Shown: positions 1 through 7,562, counted from the stretch's first letter. The stretch is 20,814 nt of DNA from Acidobacteriota bacterium (GCA_021782675.1 JAJXUS010000001.1:1-20814), one strand, 5' to 3'. Translations and numbers: made by a program. Notes: generated by a model from the sequence alone, not told the origin.

Positions 1-1454
1 ACTGGCTGATCCTCCCAGCGGTCGTCGTTACCGTCGCTGGCTTTCTGCTGGTTCCTCTGGTGCCGCGTACCTATCAGTCCACGGCCACCATGCTGGCACA
101 AGGCACGCCGGTTCCCAATGTCTACGAAAAGGGCGTCAGCTCCAGTGACGTCGCCGATCAGGTGCAGCGCATTGCCCTGCGCGTGATGAGCAGTCAGGAC
201 CTGGCCCGGATGGCAGCGGAGCTCAACCTGTATCCCAAGCTGGTTCAGGAAGGGAAAACGGGTCAGATTGGCGCGTTGATGAACAAGAACCTGACCATCG
301 CTCCCGCCACCACAGCGGTTGAGAGCAGAGGCGTTGTCGCTTTCACCATTTCGTATGTGGCTGCGACCCCTCAGCTCGCGCAGGAGGTCACCTCGCGGCT
401 GGCCGATCTGTTTGTGAAGGAGAACATCCGCGAAGGCAATCAGGCGACGCAGGGAGCAACGCAATTCCTCGACGCACAACTGGCGCAGGCGGGGCGTCAG
501 CTCGCGGAGCAGCAGGCAAGGATTCAGGCGTTCAAAAGTGCGCACTTCGGCTCGCTGCCCGAAGAAGAGGCGGCCAACCTGCAGATGATGAGTCAGGTGC
601 AGGCGGACCTGCAAACCAATGCGCAGGCTCTCGATCAGGACAACCAACAGAAGGTTTATCTGGAATCTGTCCTCAACGTCGATCCCACAGGCAAGGGAGA
701 CACGGCCAGTCCGGCGCCGATGAGTCCGCTGCAGGTCGAGCTGGCGGAAAAGCAGGCGGAGTTACATGGCGATCTGCTCAGGTACACCCCGGAACACCCG
801 GACGTCATCCGGCTGAAGCACGATATTGCCGCTCTGAAGCAGCAGCTCGCAACGGCTCCTAAGACACCGGCTGCCGCTGCCGCAGTTGCCACCGCATCGC
901 CGGCGCTGACGCAGACGGGTGGTCCCAGCCAGACGGATCTTCTGCGCGGGCAGCTCGTGGCACTCAATACCGAGATCAAATCGCGTCAGGCGCGGGCCCA
1001 TCAGTTGGAGCAGAAACTGACGCAGATGCAGGCTTCTGCTGGAACGGCCCCTGCCGTGCAGACGGAGTACCTGAGTCTGGCAAGCACCTATGACGAAATG
1101 CAAAAGAACTACAACCTGCTTCTTGAAAAGCGTCAGCAGGCGGCCATGGCGGCCGATCTGAATCGTGATGTGGCGCCGGAAGAGCTTACCGTCGTGAATC
1201 CGGCGACGCTGCCTTCAGCTCCGTTCAAGCCCGATCCCGTGCTGTTGTATCTGGGCGCGGTGCTGCTGGGGGTTCTCACCGGGTTCCTGTTCGCGTTGAT
1301 TGTCGAGCTGAAAGATGACACCATTCACACGCCCGAAGAGGCGGCCGACTACCTGAAGTTGCCTGTAATGATCGCTCTGCCGCGGTGCTCCAGATTTAAC
1401 AGGGAGTGGGAGAGAACGCCGCCGGGCGCGGCGGCCGTTGCGGGGAATCGATGA
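1..1454 (+). CDS. EPS chain-length determinant (Wzz/GumC type), 5' partial
   Basis: This is an inner-membrane polysaccharide co-polymerase that sets EPS chain length. The frame is already open at base 3 and reads a hydrophobic stretch (LILPAVVVTVAGFLLVPLVP) that fits the end of the N-terminal membrane helix, so the true start lies upstream of the window; the GTG at 60 is not the start. A long periplasmic part follows, rich in Gln, Ala and Glu with heptad-like stretches (roughly 440-1160), as expected for the coiled coil of this family. The C-terminal signature is a proline-containing segment (PATLPSAPFKPDP) directly before the second membrane helix (about 1239-1300), then a short cytoplasmic tail. 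The tail has no kinase domain; the next gene supplies one and overlaps the stop codon by 4 bp. The family call is firm; the XrtA-specific subfamily is only likely. Confidence 0.9.
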   Translation, partial: WLILPAVVVTVAGFLLVPLVPRTYQSTATMLAQGTPVPNVYEKGVSSSDVADQVQRIALRVMSSQDLARMAAELNLYPKLVQEGKTGQIGALMNKNLTIAPATTAVESRGVVAFTISYVAATPQLAQEVTSRLADLFVKENIREGNQATQGATQFLDAQLAQAGRQLAEQQARIQAFKSAHFGSLPEEEAANLQMMSQVQADLQTNAQALDQDNQQKVYLESVLNVDPTGKGDTASPAPMSPLQVELAEKQAELHGDLLRYTPEHPDVIRLKHDIAALKQQLATAPKTPAAAAAVATASPALTQTGGPSQTDLLRGQLVALNTEIKSRQARAHQLEQKLTQMQASAGTAPAVQTEYLSLASTYDEMQKNYNLLLEKRQQAAMAADLNRDVAPEELTVVNPATLPSAPFKPDPVLLYLGAVLLGVLTGFLFALIVELKDDTIHTPEEAADYLKLPVMIALPRCSRFNREWERTPPGAAAVAGNR

Positions 1455-2335
1455 CAAACCAGCCAGACAGCGGAGAAGGAATGATGAATTTGACGAGTGT
1501 GAAAGAAGCGGGCGGCACGCTCAAGACGGTCGCACCCGCCGATCGCCCCGAGCACGAAAAGATCGGGCCGGTTTTGCCACTGACCACTCCACGGCCGGCG
1601 GCGCGTCCTCTCGACGGCAGCAAAATCCGCCGTTCGGTGGTCACCCTGGCCCCGGCGGGTGCGGAGCTCGACGATCGCCAGCAGGTGATGGCCGAGCAGT
1701 TCCGGCACCTGCGGACCAAGATTCGCGCGCTCAGGAAGGACCTGCAGATGCGCACTGTGCTGGTCACCAGTTCGCTGCCGGGCGAAGGCAAGACCACGAT
1801 CGCGGCCAATCTCGCAGGAACCCTCAGCCGGATTGAAGGGATGCGCGTGCTGTTGCTTGACTTCGATCTGCGTAAGCCGGCGCTCCACACCGTCTTTGGC
1901 GTGGATGTGCCGCCGCGCGCGGTGTCGCCGCTCAAAGGCGAGGCCAACTGGCAGCAGAGCATCTATCGGGTGAATCGCCGGCTGGATGTTCTGCTGACCT
2001 TTACAGCGCTGGCGGAGCCCGACCTGTTGCTCCAAAGCACGCGCCTTGAGCACATTCTGGCGGAGGCGCGGTCGGAGTACGACATCGTCGTTCTCGACTC
2101 CGCACCCCTGCTGGCGGTCGCAGACACACAGGTTCTGGTTCCGTTGGTTGACTGCGCGCTGTTTGTTGTCAACGCCAATGAGACGCCGATCGGTGCTGCC
2201 CAGGAAGCCCTTGGCATGCTGCGCGACAAGGTGGTTGGCTCGATCGTTAACCGGGTCGATCGCCTCAAGAGCGAAGGCTATTACCTCAAGTCTGGCTACG
2301 GGTACGCCTACGGATCGCACCGGTCGGAGGAGTAG
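1451..2335 (+). CDS. BY-kinase, CpsD/CapB-like tyrosine autokinase
   Basis: This cytoplasmic P-loop tyrosine kinase works with the preceding chain-length protein to control EPS polymerisation and export. Counting from the ATG at 1451 (294 aa), Walker A is PGEGKTT with K114. The BY-kinase Walker A' is LLLDFDLRKP (D137, D139). Walker B is VLDSAP (D216). The C-terminus carries a tyrosine cluster (Y277, Y278, Y283, Y285, Y287), the usual autophosphorylation site. Residues before about 85 are low-complexity and unconserved. The chosen start overlaps the previous stop (ATGA), which suggests translational coupling. A second start pair, ATGATG at 1481, sits just behind GGAGAAGGA and is a good alternative. 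An upstream in-frame ATG at 1406 lies deep in the previous gene and is unlikely. The split into membrane protein plus separate kinase resembles the Gram-positive CapA/CapB layout and XrtA-type loci. Confidence 0.9.
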   Translation: MTNQPDSGEGMMNLTSVKEAGGTLKTVAPADRPEHEKIGPVLPLTTPRPAARPLDGSKIRRSVVTLAPAGAELDDRQQVMAEQFRHLRTKIRALRKDLQMRTVLVTSSLPGEGKTTIAANLAGTLSRIEGMRVLLLDFDLRKPALHTVFGVDVPPRAVSPLKGEANWQQSIYRVNRRLDVLLTFTALAEPDLLLQSTRLEHILAEARSEYDIVVLDSAPLLAVADTQVLVPLVDCALFVVNANETPIGAAQEALGMLRDKVVGSIVNRVDRLKSEGYYLKSGYGYAYGSHRSEE

Positions 2336-2337
2336 TC

Positions 2338-3720
2338 ATGATCCGCGTCTTCAATCTTTACGTGCCTTCGTCCAAGCTCCTGCTGGTGGCTGGCGACGCC
2401 CTTTTTCTGGGCATGGCAGTACTGCTGCTGGGTGCTTCGCAGGCATCGCCAGGACCTGTCACGGTTGAAGTTTATGCCGCCGCTGTGCTGGCGGCCGCGG
2501 TAGGCATCTGGTCGTTTTACTTTTCGGATCTGTACGAGACTTCCACCCTGCATAGCCGTGAGCGCGTGATATCGGCGGGTTTGCAGGGCCTGGGATTAAG
2601 TGCGCTGTTGTTGACGCCGCTGGCGTGGCTTTTTCTTCGCCACCAGGACCACGTTCCTCGCTGGATGGAACCGGCCCTGGCGCTGTTGCTTTTGCTGATT
2701 TATGCCCAGCGCTGGCTCACGCACTGGTGGCTGGATCGTGTCAGCCGCGGCGAGCGTGTCCTGCTCGTCGGCTCCGGCCTGACCATCCAACGACTGGCGC
2801 AGGAGCTGACCGGCGGCTGCGGACTGCCGTTACGCCTGGCCGGCGTCGTTCTGGATCGCGCAAGCGTGGTTCCCAGCCAGATGCGATTCGCGGTGGTGGG
2901 AACCATCGATCGTCTGCAGCATCTTGTGGGCTCCTTCCGGCCGGACCGCATCGTCATCAGCTCGGAGATCGGCGTTTCAACCATTCCGGCGGTGGATCTG
3001 CTGGGTCTGCGGCGGGTCGGGATTCGCGTGCAGGATGCGGGCGAGCTGTACGAATCTGTGACCGGCCGGGTTCCGGTCGAGTCTGTGCGCGCCAATGCGC
3101 TGGCCTTTGGCGAGGCACTGATCCCCAGCCAATCCACGCGGCGGCTCCACCGGGCAGCCAGCTTTCTCGCCTCGCTGCTGCTGACCTTGCTGCTGGTGCC
3201 GCTGGGATTGCTGCTGGCGGTACTGATCAAGCTCGATTCGCCCGGGCCGGTCTTTTATACCCAGGAGCGCGTAGGTCTTGGCGGCCGCATCTTCCGGGTG
3301 ATCAAGTTTCGCTCGATGCGCCAGGACGCAGAAAATGGCTCGGGCCCGGTGTGGGCGAGCGCTAAAGATCATCGTGTGACCCGCGTCGGCGCCGTGCTGC
3401 GTAAGATGCGGCTGGACGAATTGCCGCAGGTAATCAACGTTCTGCGCGGCCAGATGTGCCTGGTGGGTCCTCGCCCGGAGCGGCCCCACTTTGTACAGAT
3501 GTTGGAGCGGGAGATTGCTTATTACGATCTGCGGCACTGCATCCGGCCCGGCATTACGGGATGGGCGCAGGTCTCGGCCGACTACGGAGCCAACGTTGAG
3601 GAATCCCGCACCAAGCTTGAGTACGACTTGTTTTACGTGAAGAATGCTTCTCTGTTCTTTGACCTCTTGATTCTGTTTAAGACCGTCAAGATCGCCCTTT
3701 GTGGCCGGGGCGCGCGTTAG
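2338..3720 (+). CDS. Undecaprenyl-phosphate sugar phosphotransferase (EpsB/WcaJ-like)
   Basis: This membrane enzyme starts EPS repeat-unit synthesis by moving a sugar-1-phosphate from a nucleotide sugar to undecaprenyl phosphate. The 460-aa length is normal for the family with an N-terminal CoA-binding-like domain. Four hydrophobic segments lie in the first 130 residues. A Rossmann-like region follows (about 135-250, with LLVGSG). A further membrane helix spans about 273-300. The catalytic bacterial sugar-transferase domain then carries KFRSM (K323), the Asp-Glu pair in LDELPQ (D360, E361), VGPRPE (376-381) and [10 protein letters not shown]. The N-terminus ([12 protein letters not shown]) and overall plan resemble the PEP-CTERM/XrtA-associated EpsB group; this subfamily call comes from memory, not a search. 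The start is well supported by GGAGGAG at 2326-2332, and the gene begins 2 bp after the kinase stop. The sugar transferred cannot be read from the sequence. Confidence 0.93.
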   Translation: MIRVFNLYVPSSKLLLVAGDALFLGMAVLLLGASQASPGPVTVEVYAAAVLAAAVGIWSFYFSDLYETSTLHSRERVISAGLQGLGLSALLLTPLAWLFLRHQDHVPRWMEPALALLLLLIYAQRWLTHWWLDRVSRGERVLLVGSGLTIQRLAQELTGGCGLPLRLAGVVLDRASVVPSQMRFAVVGTIDRLQHLVGSFRPDRIVISSEIGVSTIPAVDLLGLRRVGIRVQDAGELYESVTGRVPVESVRANALAFGEALIPSQSTRRLHRAASFLASLLLTLLLVPLGLLLAVLIKLDSPGPVFYTQERVGLGGRIFRVIKFRSMRQDAENGSGPVWASAKDHRVTRVGAVLRKMRLDELPQVINVLRGQMCLVGPRPERPHFVQMLEREIAYYDLRHCIRPGITGWAQVSADYGANVEESRTKLEYDLFYVKNASLFFDLLILFKTVKIALCGRGAR

Positions 3721-3740
3721 CCCACAGCACTGCCCGTTGA

Positions 3741-3746
3741 AGGAGG
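3741..3746 (+). promoter_or_regulatory. Ribosome binding site that fixes a TTG start
   Basis: AGGAGG lies 6 bases before the TTG at 3753. The frame has no ATG or GTG nearby that would serve as well, and the protein homologous to GT4 enzymes begins right at this codon (MPRILHLIASDSLGG). Confidence 0.8.
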
Positions 3747-3752
3747 ATTGCC

Positions 3753-4913
3753 TTGCCCCGCATTTTGCACTTGATCGCGAGCGACTCGCTCGGAGGCCCG
3801 GAGAAGCAGTTGCTGCATCACGCGCGCGACACGCGAGCGGCCGGCTATCAGATTATTCTGGGCAGCTTTCAGGAGAGCGCTCACGCCCCGGAATTCCTTA
3901 CTCTGGCGCGGCGTCACGGCATAGAAACAGTTTCCATTCCCGGCGGTGTCCGGCCCGGCCTGGTCGATGATGTGGCGCAGTATCTGCGCGGTCATGCCAT
4001 CGATCTGGTATGTACCCATGGCTACAAGGCGAATGTGGTGGGCCACTTTGCTGCCAGAAATGCAAAGGTTCCGGCCGTGCCCTTCGTCCACGGTTTTTCC
4101 GGCGAGAGCTGGCAGGTGACCCTCTATGAGCGCCTGGAGCGCAGCCTGCTGGTGCGCAGTCCGTGGGTGGTGTGCACCTCGCCCGCCCATGCGCGCGAGC
4201 TTGGCCGTCTGCGCCGCGGACGCCGGGCGCCGCTGGTCATCCCGAATGCCGTGCTGGCGCCGCGGGAAGTCGAGCGGATGCGAGGCTTCTGCCCCAGCCG
4301 TGAGGAGCTGGGCTACAGCGGCCGGTCGTTTGTCTTTGGCGCGGCCGGACGCTTCAGCCGTGAAAAGGGTCATCGCTACCTGCTGGACGCGTTCTCGATG
4401 CTGCTGAAGATGGAGCCGGACCGGCCCATGGAGCTTCTGCTGCTGGGGGAGGGCCGCGAAGAGGCCGTGCTGCGCGCCCAGGTGCGCCGGCTCGGCATTG
4501 AATCGCGCGTCTGCTTTGCCGGTTTTCAAAGCCGCCCCGCCTTGTGGATGAAGGTAATGAACTGCGTCGTTCACCCTTCGACGGCGGAGGGCACATCCAG
4601 CACGATTCTTGAGGCCATGCTGCTCGGCATTCCCGTTATCGGCACTGCGGCGGGGGGCTCCGAAGATCTGATCGACGATGGCGAGACCGGGCTGCTGGTC
4701 AAGCCGGAGTCTGCCGCTGCGCTCGCCGAAGCGATGCAAGAGATTCTTGATTCCCCCGCTCTGTGCCGCCACATGGCGGGCAACGCGCGGAGCTATGTTG
4801 AACAGAATTTTTCTCCGGCGCGGCAACGGTCGCTGCTCGAGATGATGTACGGCTCACTGCTGCAACCGATCTTCGCTCACTTGCCGCAGGAGTCAGTGGA
4901 TGTCCTTGCCTAA
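3753..4913 (+). CDS. GT4-family glycosyltransferase (GT-B fold)
   Basis: This cytoplasmic glycosyltransferase probably adds one sugar to the lipid-linked EPS repeat unit. The 386-aa protein has the two Rossmann domains of GT-B enzymes. The N-terminal part opens with a beta strand and glycine-rich loop (ILHLIASDSLGGPEKQ). The C-terminal nucleotide-binding half contains GAAGRFSREKGHRYLLDAF, a strand ending LLLLGEGRE, and the donor-binding E-x7-E motif (E279 to E287, in AEGTSSTILE) followed by GIPVIGTAAGG. Translation starts at TTG with a strong AGGAGG. The gene is 32 bp from the sugar phosphotransferase and overlaps the next glycosyltransferase by 14 bp, so it is part of the same operon. Donor and acceptor sugars are unknown. 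Confidence 0.9.
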   Translation: MPRILHLIASDSLGGPEKQLLHHARDTRAAGYQIILGSFQESAHAPEFLTLARRHGIETVSIPGGVRPGLVDDVAQYLRGHAIDLVCTHGYKANVVGHFAARNAKVPAVPFVHGFSGESWQVTLYERLERSLLVRSPWVVCTSPAHARELGRLRRGRRAPLVIPNAVLAPREVERMRGFCPSREELGYSGRSFVFGAAGRFSREKGHRYLLDAFSMLLKMEPDRPMELLLLGEGREEAVLRAQVRRLGIESRVCFAGFQSRPALWMKVMNCVVHPSTAEGTSSTILEAMLLGIPVIGTAAGGSEDLIDDGETGLLVKPESAAALAEAMQEILDSPALCRHMAGNARSYVEQNFSPARQRSLLEMMYGSLLQPIFAHLPQESVDVLA

Positions 4914-6009
4914 GATTTCGGTCGTTCTGCCGGTCCGGAACGAGGCGGGAACCCTGGGCCGCCTGCTCGATCAGTTGACGGCGCAGGATTACCCGGCGGA
5001 TTGCATTGAGATTCTGGTTGCGGACGGCCGCTCCACCGATGCTACCCGGACGATTGTTGAACAGAAGGCGCAGCACACACGCGTTCCGCTGCGGCTTGTC
5101 GATAACCCAGACATTCGGTCCGGGCCCGGGCGAAACGCCGGTGTGCGGGCGGCGACCGGCGACATCATTGTGTTTATCGATGGTCACTGCGAGGTGCCTT
5201 CCACGCGCCTGCTGGCCGATACCGTGGCGCTGATGGAGGAGACGGGCGCAGACTGCTTATGCCGCCCGCAGCCGTTGATTGCCTATGCGCCGCAGGGAAC
5301 CGCGCGCATCATCGCCGATGCTCGCGCCTCGGCACTGGGGCATGGGCGCGACTCGCTCATCTATGACATGAGCCATTCCGGTTTTGTCGATCCTGCCAGC
5401 TCGGGAGCGACCTATCGCCGCCGCGTCTTTGACCGTTGCGGACCGTATGACGAATCGTTCGACGCCTGTGAGGACGTCGAGTTCAACACCCGCGTCGCCC
5501 GCGCCGGCTTCAAGGCGTATACCAGTCCGCGGGTGGCGGTGTACTACGAGCCGCGTTCGAGTATTCGCGGCTTGTTTCGCCAGATGATGCGCTACGGCAT
5601 CGGCCGCGTGCGGCTGGCGCGCAAGCATCCGGGCGCGGCATCGCTCTCTTCCTGGGCGCCGGCCGTGCTGGTCGCTGCGTTCGCCGCGGCAGCCGGGTCG
5701 GTGGTGGCTGCGGCGTGGCTTCGCTTGCCGTGGCTGCTTTTGTTCGCCGCGCCGGCCGCTCTGTTTCTGGGGATTGCCACCATTGCCGCGCTCGCCTTAG
5801 GGCGCCGGTTTGGCGTGCGGCATGCGCTGTACGGCCCGTGGGTGTATTGCGCCATCTACCTGGGGTTGGGCTGGGGCATGTGGCGGGAGCTGCTGCTCCC
5901 GGCTACCAGAATTCGCACTGCCTCTTCAGCGACGCTGCGGGATCAGGCGCGCGGAGTGGACTGCTCGGCCCCGGACGTGCCGGCGCTTACCCAGGATTTC
6001 AGGAAGTAG
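4900..6009 (+). CDS. GT2-family glycosyltransferase, ExoA-like, membrane-anchored
   Basis: This inverting glycosyltransferase has a GT-A fold and a C-terminal membrane anchor, and likely extends the EPS repeat unit at the inner face of the membrane. The catalytic domain begins ISVVLPVRNEAGTL. The first nucleotide-binding Asp is D42 (LVADGRS). The metal-site segment reads FIDGHCEVP (D94, with H96 in place of the usual second Asp), a variant I associate with ExoA-type succinoglycan transferases. The ED pair is E191-D192, and a QxxRY-type motif (QMMRY, 228-232) follows. From residue 246 onwards there are about three hydrophobic helices. The ATG at 4900 has AGGAG 7 bases upstream and overlaps the previous gene by 14 bp. 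The last 67 bp overlap the oppositely oriented deacetylase gene. Family call firm, ExoA-like subtype moderate. Confidence 0.88.
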   Translation: MSLPKISVVLPVRNEAGTLGRLLDQLTAQDYPADCIEILVADGRSTDATRTIVEQKAQHTRVPLRLVDNPDIRSGPGRNAGVRAATGDIIVFIDGHCEVPSTRLLADTVALMEETGADCLCRPQPLIAYAPQGTARIIADARASALGHGRDSLIYDMSHSGFVDPASSGATYRRRVFDRCGPYDESFDACEDVEFNTRVARAGFKAYTSPRVAVYYEPRSSIRGLFRQMMRYGIGRVRLARKHPGAASLSSWAPAVLVAAFAAAAGSVVAAAWLRLPWLLLFAAPAALFLGIATIAALALGRRFGVRHALYGPWVYCAIYLGLGWGMWRELLLPATRIRTASSATLRDQARGVDCSAPDVPALTQDFRK

Positions 6010-7016
6010 ATGGCGGTCCGTCCGGAGGCGAACTCCATTTCGCCGCGCGCGGCCGACATGCTTTCCACGGCGCTGCGTACCGCGATGCGAGGCACCGCCA
6101 GCGGAGGCGTGCGCCGCGTGACCCATCCGCGAATGCCCGTCATCCCGAAACGCAGCCCGGTGGAGCGCACGACATCCATCACGCGCCGGTCAAAAGCGCC
6201 GTTCGGATAGCTGACGGCCTCTACGCGCAGCCCGGTATGCGACCAGATGCTGTGGCGGGAATCCTCCAGTTCCTGACGAATATCGCGGTCACTCTCTGCG
6301 GTGAGCGTTGCGTGTCCCGCCGTGTGGGTCCCGACCTGGACCAGGCCTGTCTGGACCATCACATTCAGCTCGCGCCAGGTGACGAAACGCCGTGTCGGCA
6401 CCCGGGCAATTTCATACTGCTGCTCCAGATATCCCAACAGCAGCAGACGGCCCGTGAGCGGCATCTCCTTCAGCTCCTGCGTCCAATACCGCTTCTGCCG
6501 CCGCGTTTCCTGGGTGGCGGAACGGCCCAGCCCCCAGTGGCTCAGGTCAACGATCAGGTCGTCCAGGCCGCCCCGTGCCGTGGCCTGGTTCCAAAGCCGC
6601 GAGAAGCGCTCTTCCGGCAGTGCCTGGCCGTCGTCGATCAGCGACGAGCAGACGAACAGCGTGGCCGGCATGCGCCAGGTGATCAGGTGGGGAAACACGA
6701 TGCGGTAGGTATCTTCCCATCCGTCGTCGAACGTCAGCGCCACGCGCGGCCGTCCTTCACGGCTGCCGGGCCGCGCCAGCAGATCCGGTAGCGGCACCAC
6801 CTCGTACTCCGCCGCCAGCAGCTCCAGCAGCGAAACAAAAGTTGTTTCACTGACGGCCAGGGACGGGTCAAAGCACAGGCTGCGCTCATCGCGGGGGAGC
6901 ACCCGGTTGAGGCGCAAAATGGCGCCGCCAAACCGGGCCGCAGCGCGCCGCATGGCAGCGACCATGCCCAGCCGGTCCAGTACTTCTGTTACGAATGGCT
7001 GAATTCCTGCTGCCAT
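5943..7016 (-). CDS. Polysaccharide deacetylase, NodB-type (CE4)
   Basis: This probable metal-dependent deacetylase removes N- or O-acetyl groups from a polysaccharide, plausibly the EPS made by the neighbouring genes. The 357-aa protein has the CE4 motif 1 TFDDG (D97, D98), motif 2 HTAGH (H231, H235) and a motif-3-like SYPNGAFD. The insert between motifs 1 and 2 is long (over 130 residues), as in other EPS-locus NodB proteins. No clear signal peptide is visible at the N-terminus, so a cytoplasmic or membrane-associated site is possible. The ATG at 7016 has no strong ribosome binding site; the ATG codons at residues 18 and 22 are alternatives. It is the only minus-strand gene here, overlaps the GT2 gene end to end by 67 bp, and would be transcribed from the divergent region 7017-7447. 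Confidence 0.88.
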   Translation of the reverse strand: MAAGIQPFVTEVLDRLGMVAAMRRAAARFGGAILRLNRVLPRDERSLCFDPSLAVSETTFVSLLELLAAEYEVVPLPDLLARPGSREGRPRVALTFDDGWEDTYRIVFPHLITWRMPATLFVCSSLIDDGQALPEERFSRLWNQATARGGLDDLIVDLSHWGLGRSATQETRRQKRYWTQELKEMPLTGRLLLLGYLEQQYEIARVPTRRFVTWRELNVMVQTGLVQVGTHTAGHATLTAESDRDIRQELEDSRHSIWSHTGLRVEAVSYPNGAFDRRVMDVVRSTGLRFGMTGIRGWVTRRTPPLAVPRIAVRSAVESMSAARGEMEFASGRTAIYFLKSWVSAGTSGAEQSTPRA

Positions 7017-7120
7017 GATGCTGTGCGGGACCGCAGCCCCTTGCTACCTCGTGCCACTCCATGCACGTCTGCGGCCAATGGAAATAAGTGGCGGGACAGC
7101 CGGTGGCGGCTGCGATCGGA

Positions 7121-7132
7121 GGGCTAAAGCCC
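7121..7132. repeat. Small GGGCTAAAGCCC hairpin, possible REP-like element
   Basis: A 5-bp perfect stem (GGGCT/AGCCC) with a 2-base loop lies in intergenic DNA next to a GC-rich stretch (7090-7115). Elements of the form GGCTAAAGCC recur in acidobacterial genomes as I recall. Only one copy is in this window, so repetition cannot be shown here. Confidence 0.25.
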
Positions 7133-7147
7133 ATTGCCGGACCAGGC

Positions 7148-7165
7148 GATGAAGAATTCCTCATC
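7148..7165. promoter_or_regulatory. 18-bp dyad GATGAAGAATTCCTCATC, candidate operator
   Basis: The 18 bases are their own reverse complement except for one mismatched pair (A at 7153 against C at 7160). The site lies about 130 bp upstream of the deacetylase start and about 280 bp upstream of the small ORF. Such a dyad could bind a dimeric regulator. No regulator gene is in the window, so the role is inferred. Confidence 0.3.
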
Positions 7166-7246
7166 CGGGCTGTGCAATGTGCTGCGCATGCGCCGCGGGA
7201 ACCCCAGACATCCGGCAAATGTCCATGAATCCGGCGGTCTGCGGAA

Positions 7247-7262
7247 CGGCCTGCTAATTGCA
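7247..7262 (+). promoter_or_regulatory. Candidate sigma54 -24/-12 promoter
   Basis: CGGCCTG-CTAA-TTGCA matches the -12 element TTGCA exactly and keeps the essential GG and GC with exactly 10 bases between them (GG 7248-7249, GC 7260-7261). The -24 box matches TGGCACG at 4 of 7 positions. A start of transcription would fall near 7273, upstream of the 31-codon ORF. XrtA-type EPS loci are often linked to the PrsK/PrsR and RpoN system, which makes this plausible but unproven. Confidence 0.3.
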
Positions 7263-7436
7263 ACGTGGTTGACAGAATCGACGGGCCGCCGCCTGGTTGT
7301 TTGCAGGCAGCCTGCGTCAGCAACCGGCAGCGCATCCGCGAACCAGCGAATGCGGCTGAAAAGAGCTTCCCCCTTGCGCAAGCAGTCCAAGGAACTCTAA
7401 ACGATCCAAGCGACGGACCGGCGATGCATCACCAAG

Positions 7437-7442
7437 AAAGGA
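7437..7442 (+). promoter_or_regulatory. Ribosome binding site of the 31-codon ORF
   Basis: AAAGGA lies 5 bases before the ATG at 7448. It is the main reason to start the reading frame here rather than at the upstream in-frame codons, which have no such signal. Confidence 0.5.
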
Positions 7443-7447
7443 CAAAT

Positions 7448-7543
7448 ATGAGCCTTCTCCAAATCATGATCCTTCCGTCCGCTGCCGGCGGGCTTGTGCT
7501 GCTTGCCTGCATGGTCGTTCAACGCGTCCGGCGCGAGTGGTAG
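7448..7543 (+). CDS. Small hypothetical single-pass membrane protein (31 aa)
   Basis: I do not recognise this gene. It encodes 31 residues: a short start (MSLLQ), one hydrophobic helix of about 20 residues (IMILPSAAGGLVLLACMVV) and a positively charged tail (QRVRREW). By the positive-inside rule the C-terminus would face the cytoplasm. The ATG has AAAGGA at good spacing, and a hairpin starts 3 bp after the stop. It stands alone between the divergent region and the second GT4 gene. It might be a small regulator or accessory subunit of the EPS membrane complex, but nothing in the sequence shows this. It could also be a chance ORF. Confidence 0.4.
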   Translation: MSLLQIMILPSAAGGLVLLACMVVQRVRREW

Positions 7544-7546
7544 GGC

Positions 7547-7562
7547 CTTCCGGCATCGGAAG
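7547..7562 (+). terminator. Hairpin after the small ORF, weak terminator candidate
   Basis: CTTCCG-GCAT-CGGAAG forms a perfect 6-bp stem with a 4-base loop, 3 bp after the stop of the 31-codon ORF. There is no T-tract. A second hairpin follows at 7605-7630 (10-bp stem with two G-T wobbles, loop CAATCA). Either may stop, slow or stabilise a short transcript. Confidence 0.2.

Larger units (their letters stand above)
7017..7447. promoter_or_regulatory. Divergent intergenic region between deacetylase and plus-strand genes
   Basis: I see no convincing gene in this 431-bp stretch. It does hold several possible control elements: a GGGCTAAAGCCC hairpin (7121-7132), a near-perfect 18-bp dyad around an EcoRI-like core (7148-7165), a perfect GCGCATGCGC palindrome (7184-7193) and a sigma54-like -24/-12 site (7247-7262). 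Promoters for the minus-strand deacetylase and for the small plus-strand ORF at 7448 should lie here. Overlapping short reading frames on both strands show no domain signal. Confidence 0.5.

Noticed and set aside
7040..7056. Perfect TGGCACG (-24 type) on the minus strand just upstream of the deacetylase
   Set aside because: The GG-to-GC spacing is 9 instead of 10 bases and the -12 element is AGCAA, so it does not fit a working sigma54 promoter, although its position is suitable.
7269..7274. TTGACA, perfect sigma70 -35 hexamer
   Set aside because: No acceptable -10 element lies 16-18 bases downstream (the sequence there is GC-rich).
7134..7400. 88-codon plus-strand frame in the divergent region, and a similar 88-codon minus-strand frame at 7124-7390
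   Set aside because: Neither has a ribosome site, a recognisable domain or a hydrophobic segment, and they overlap each other and the candidate control elements.
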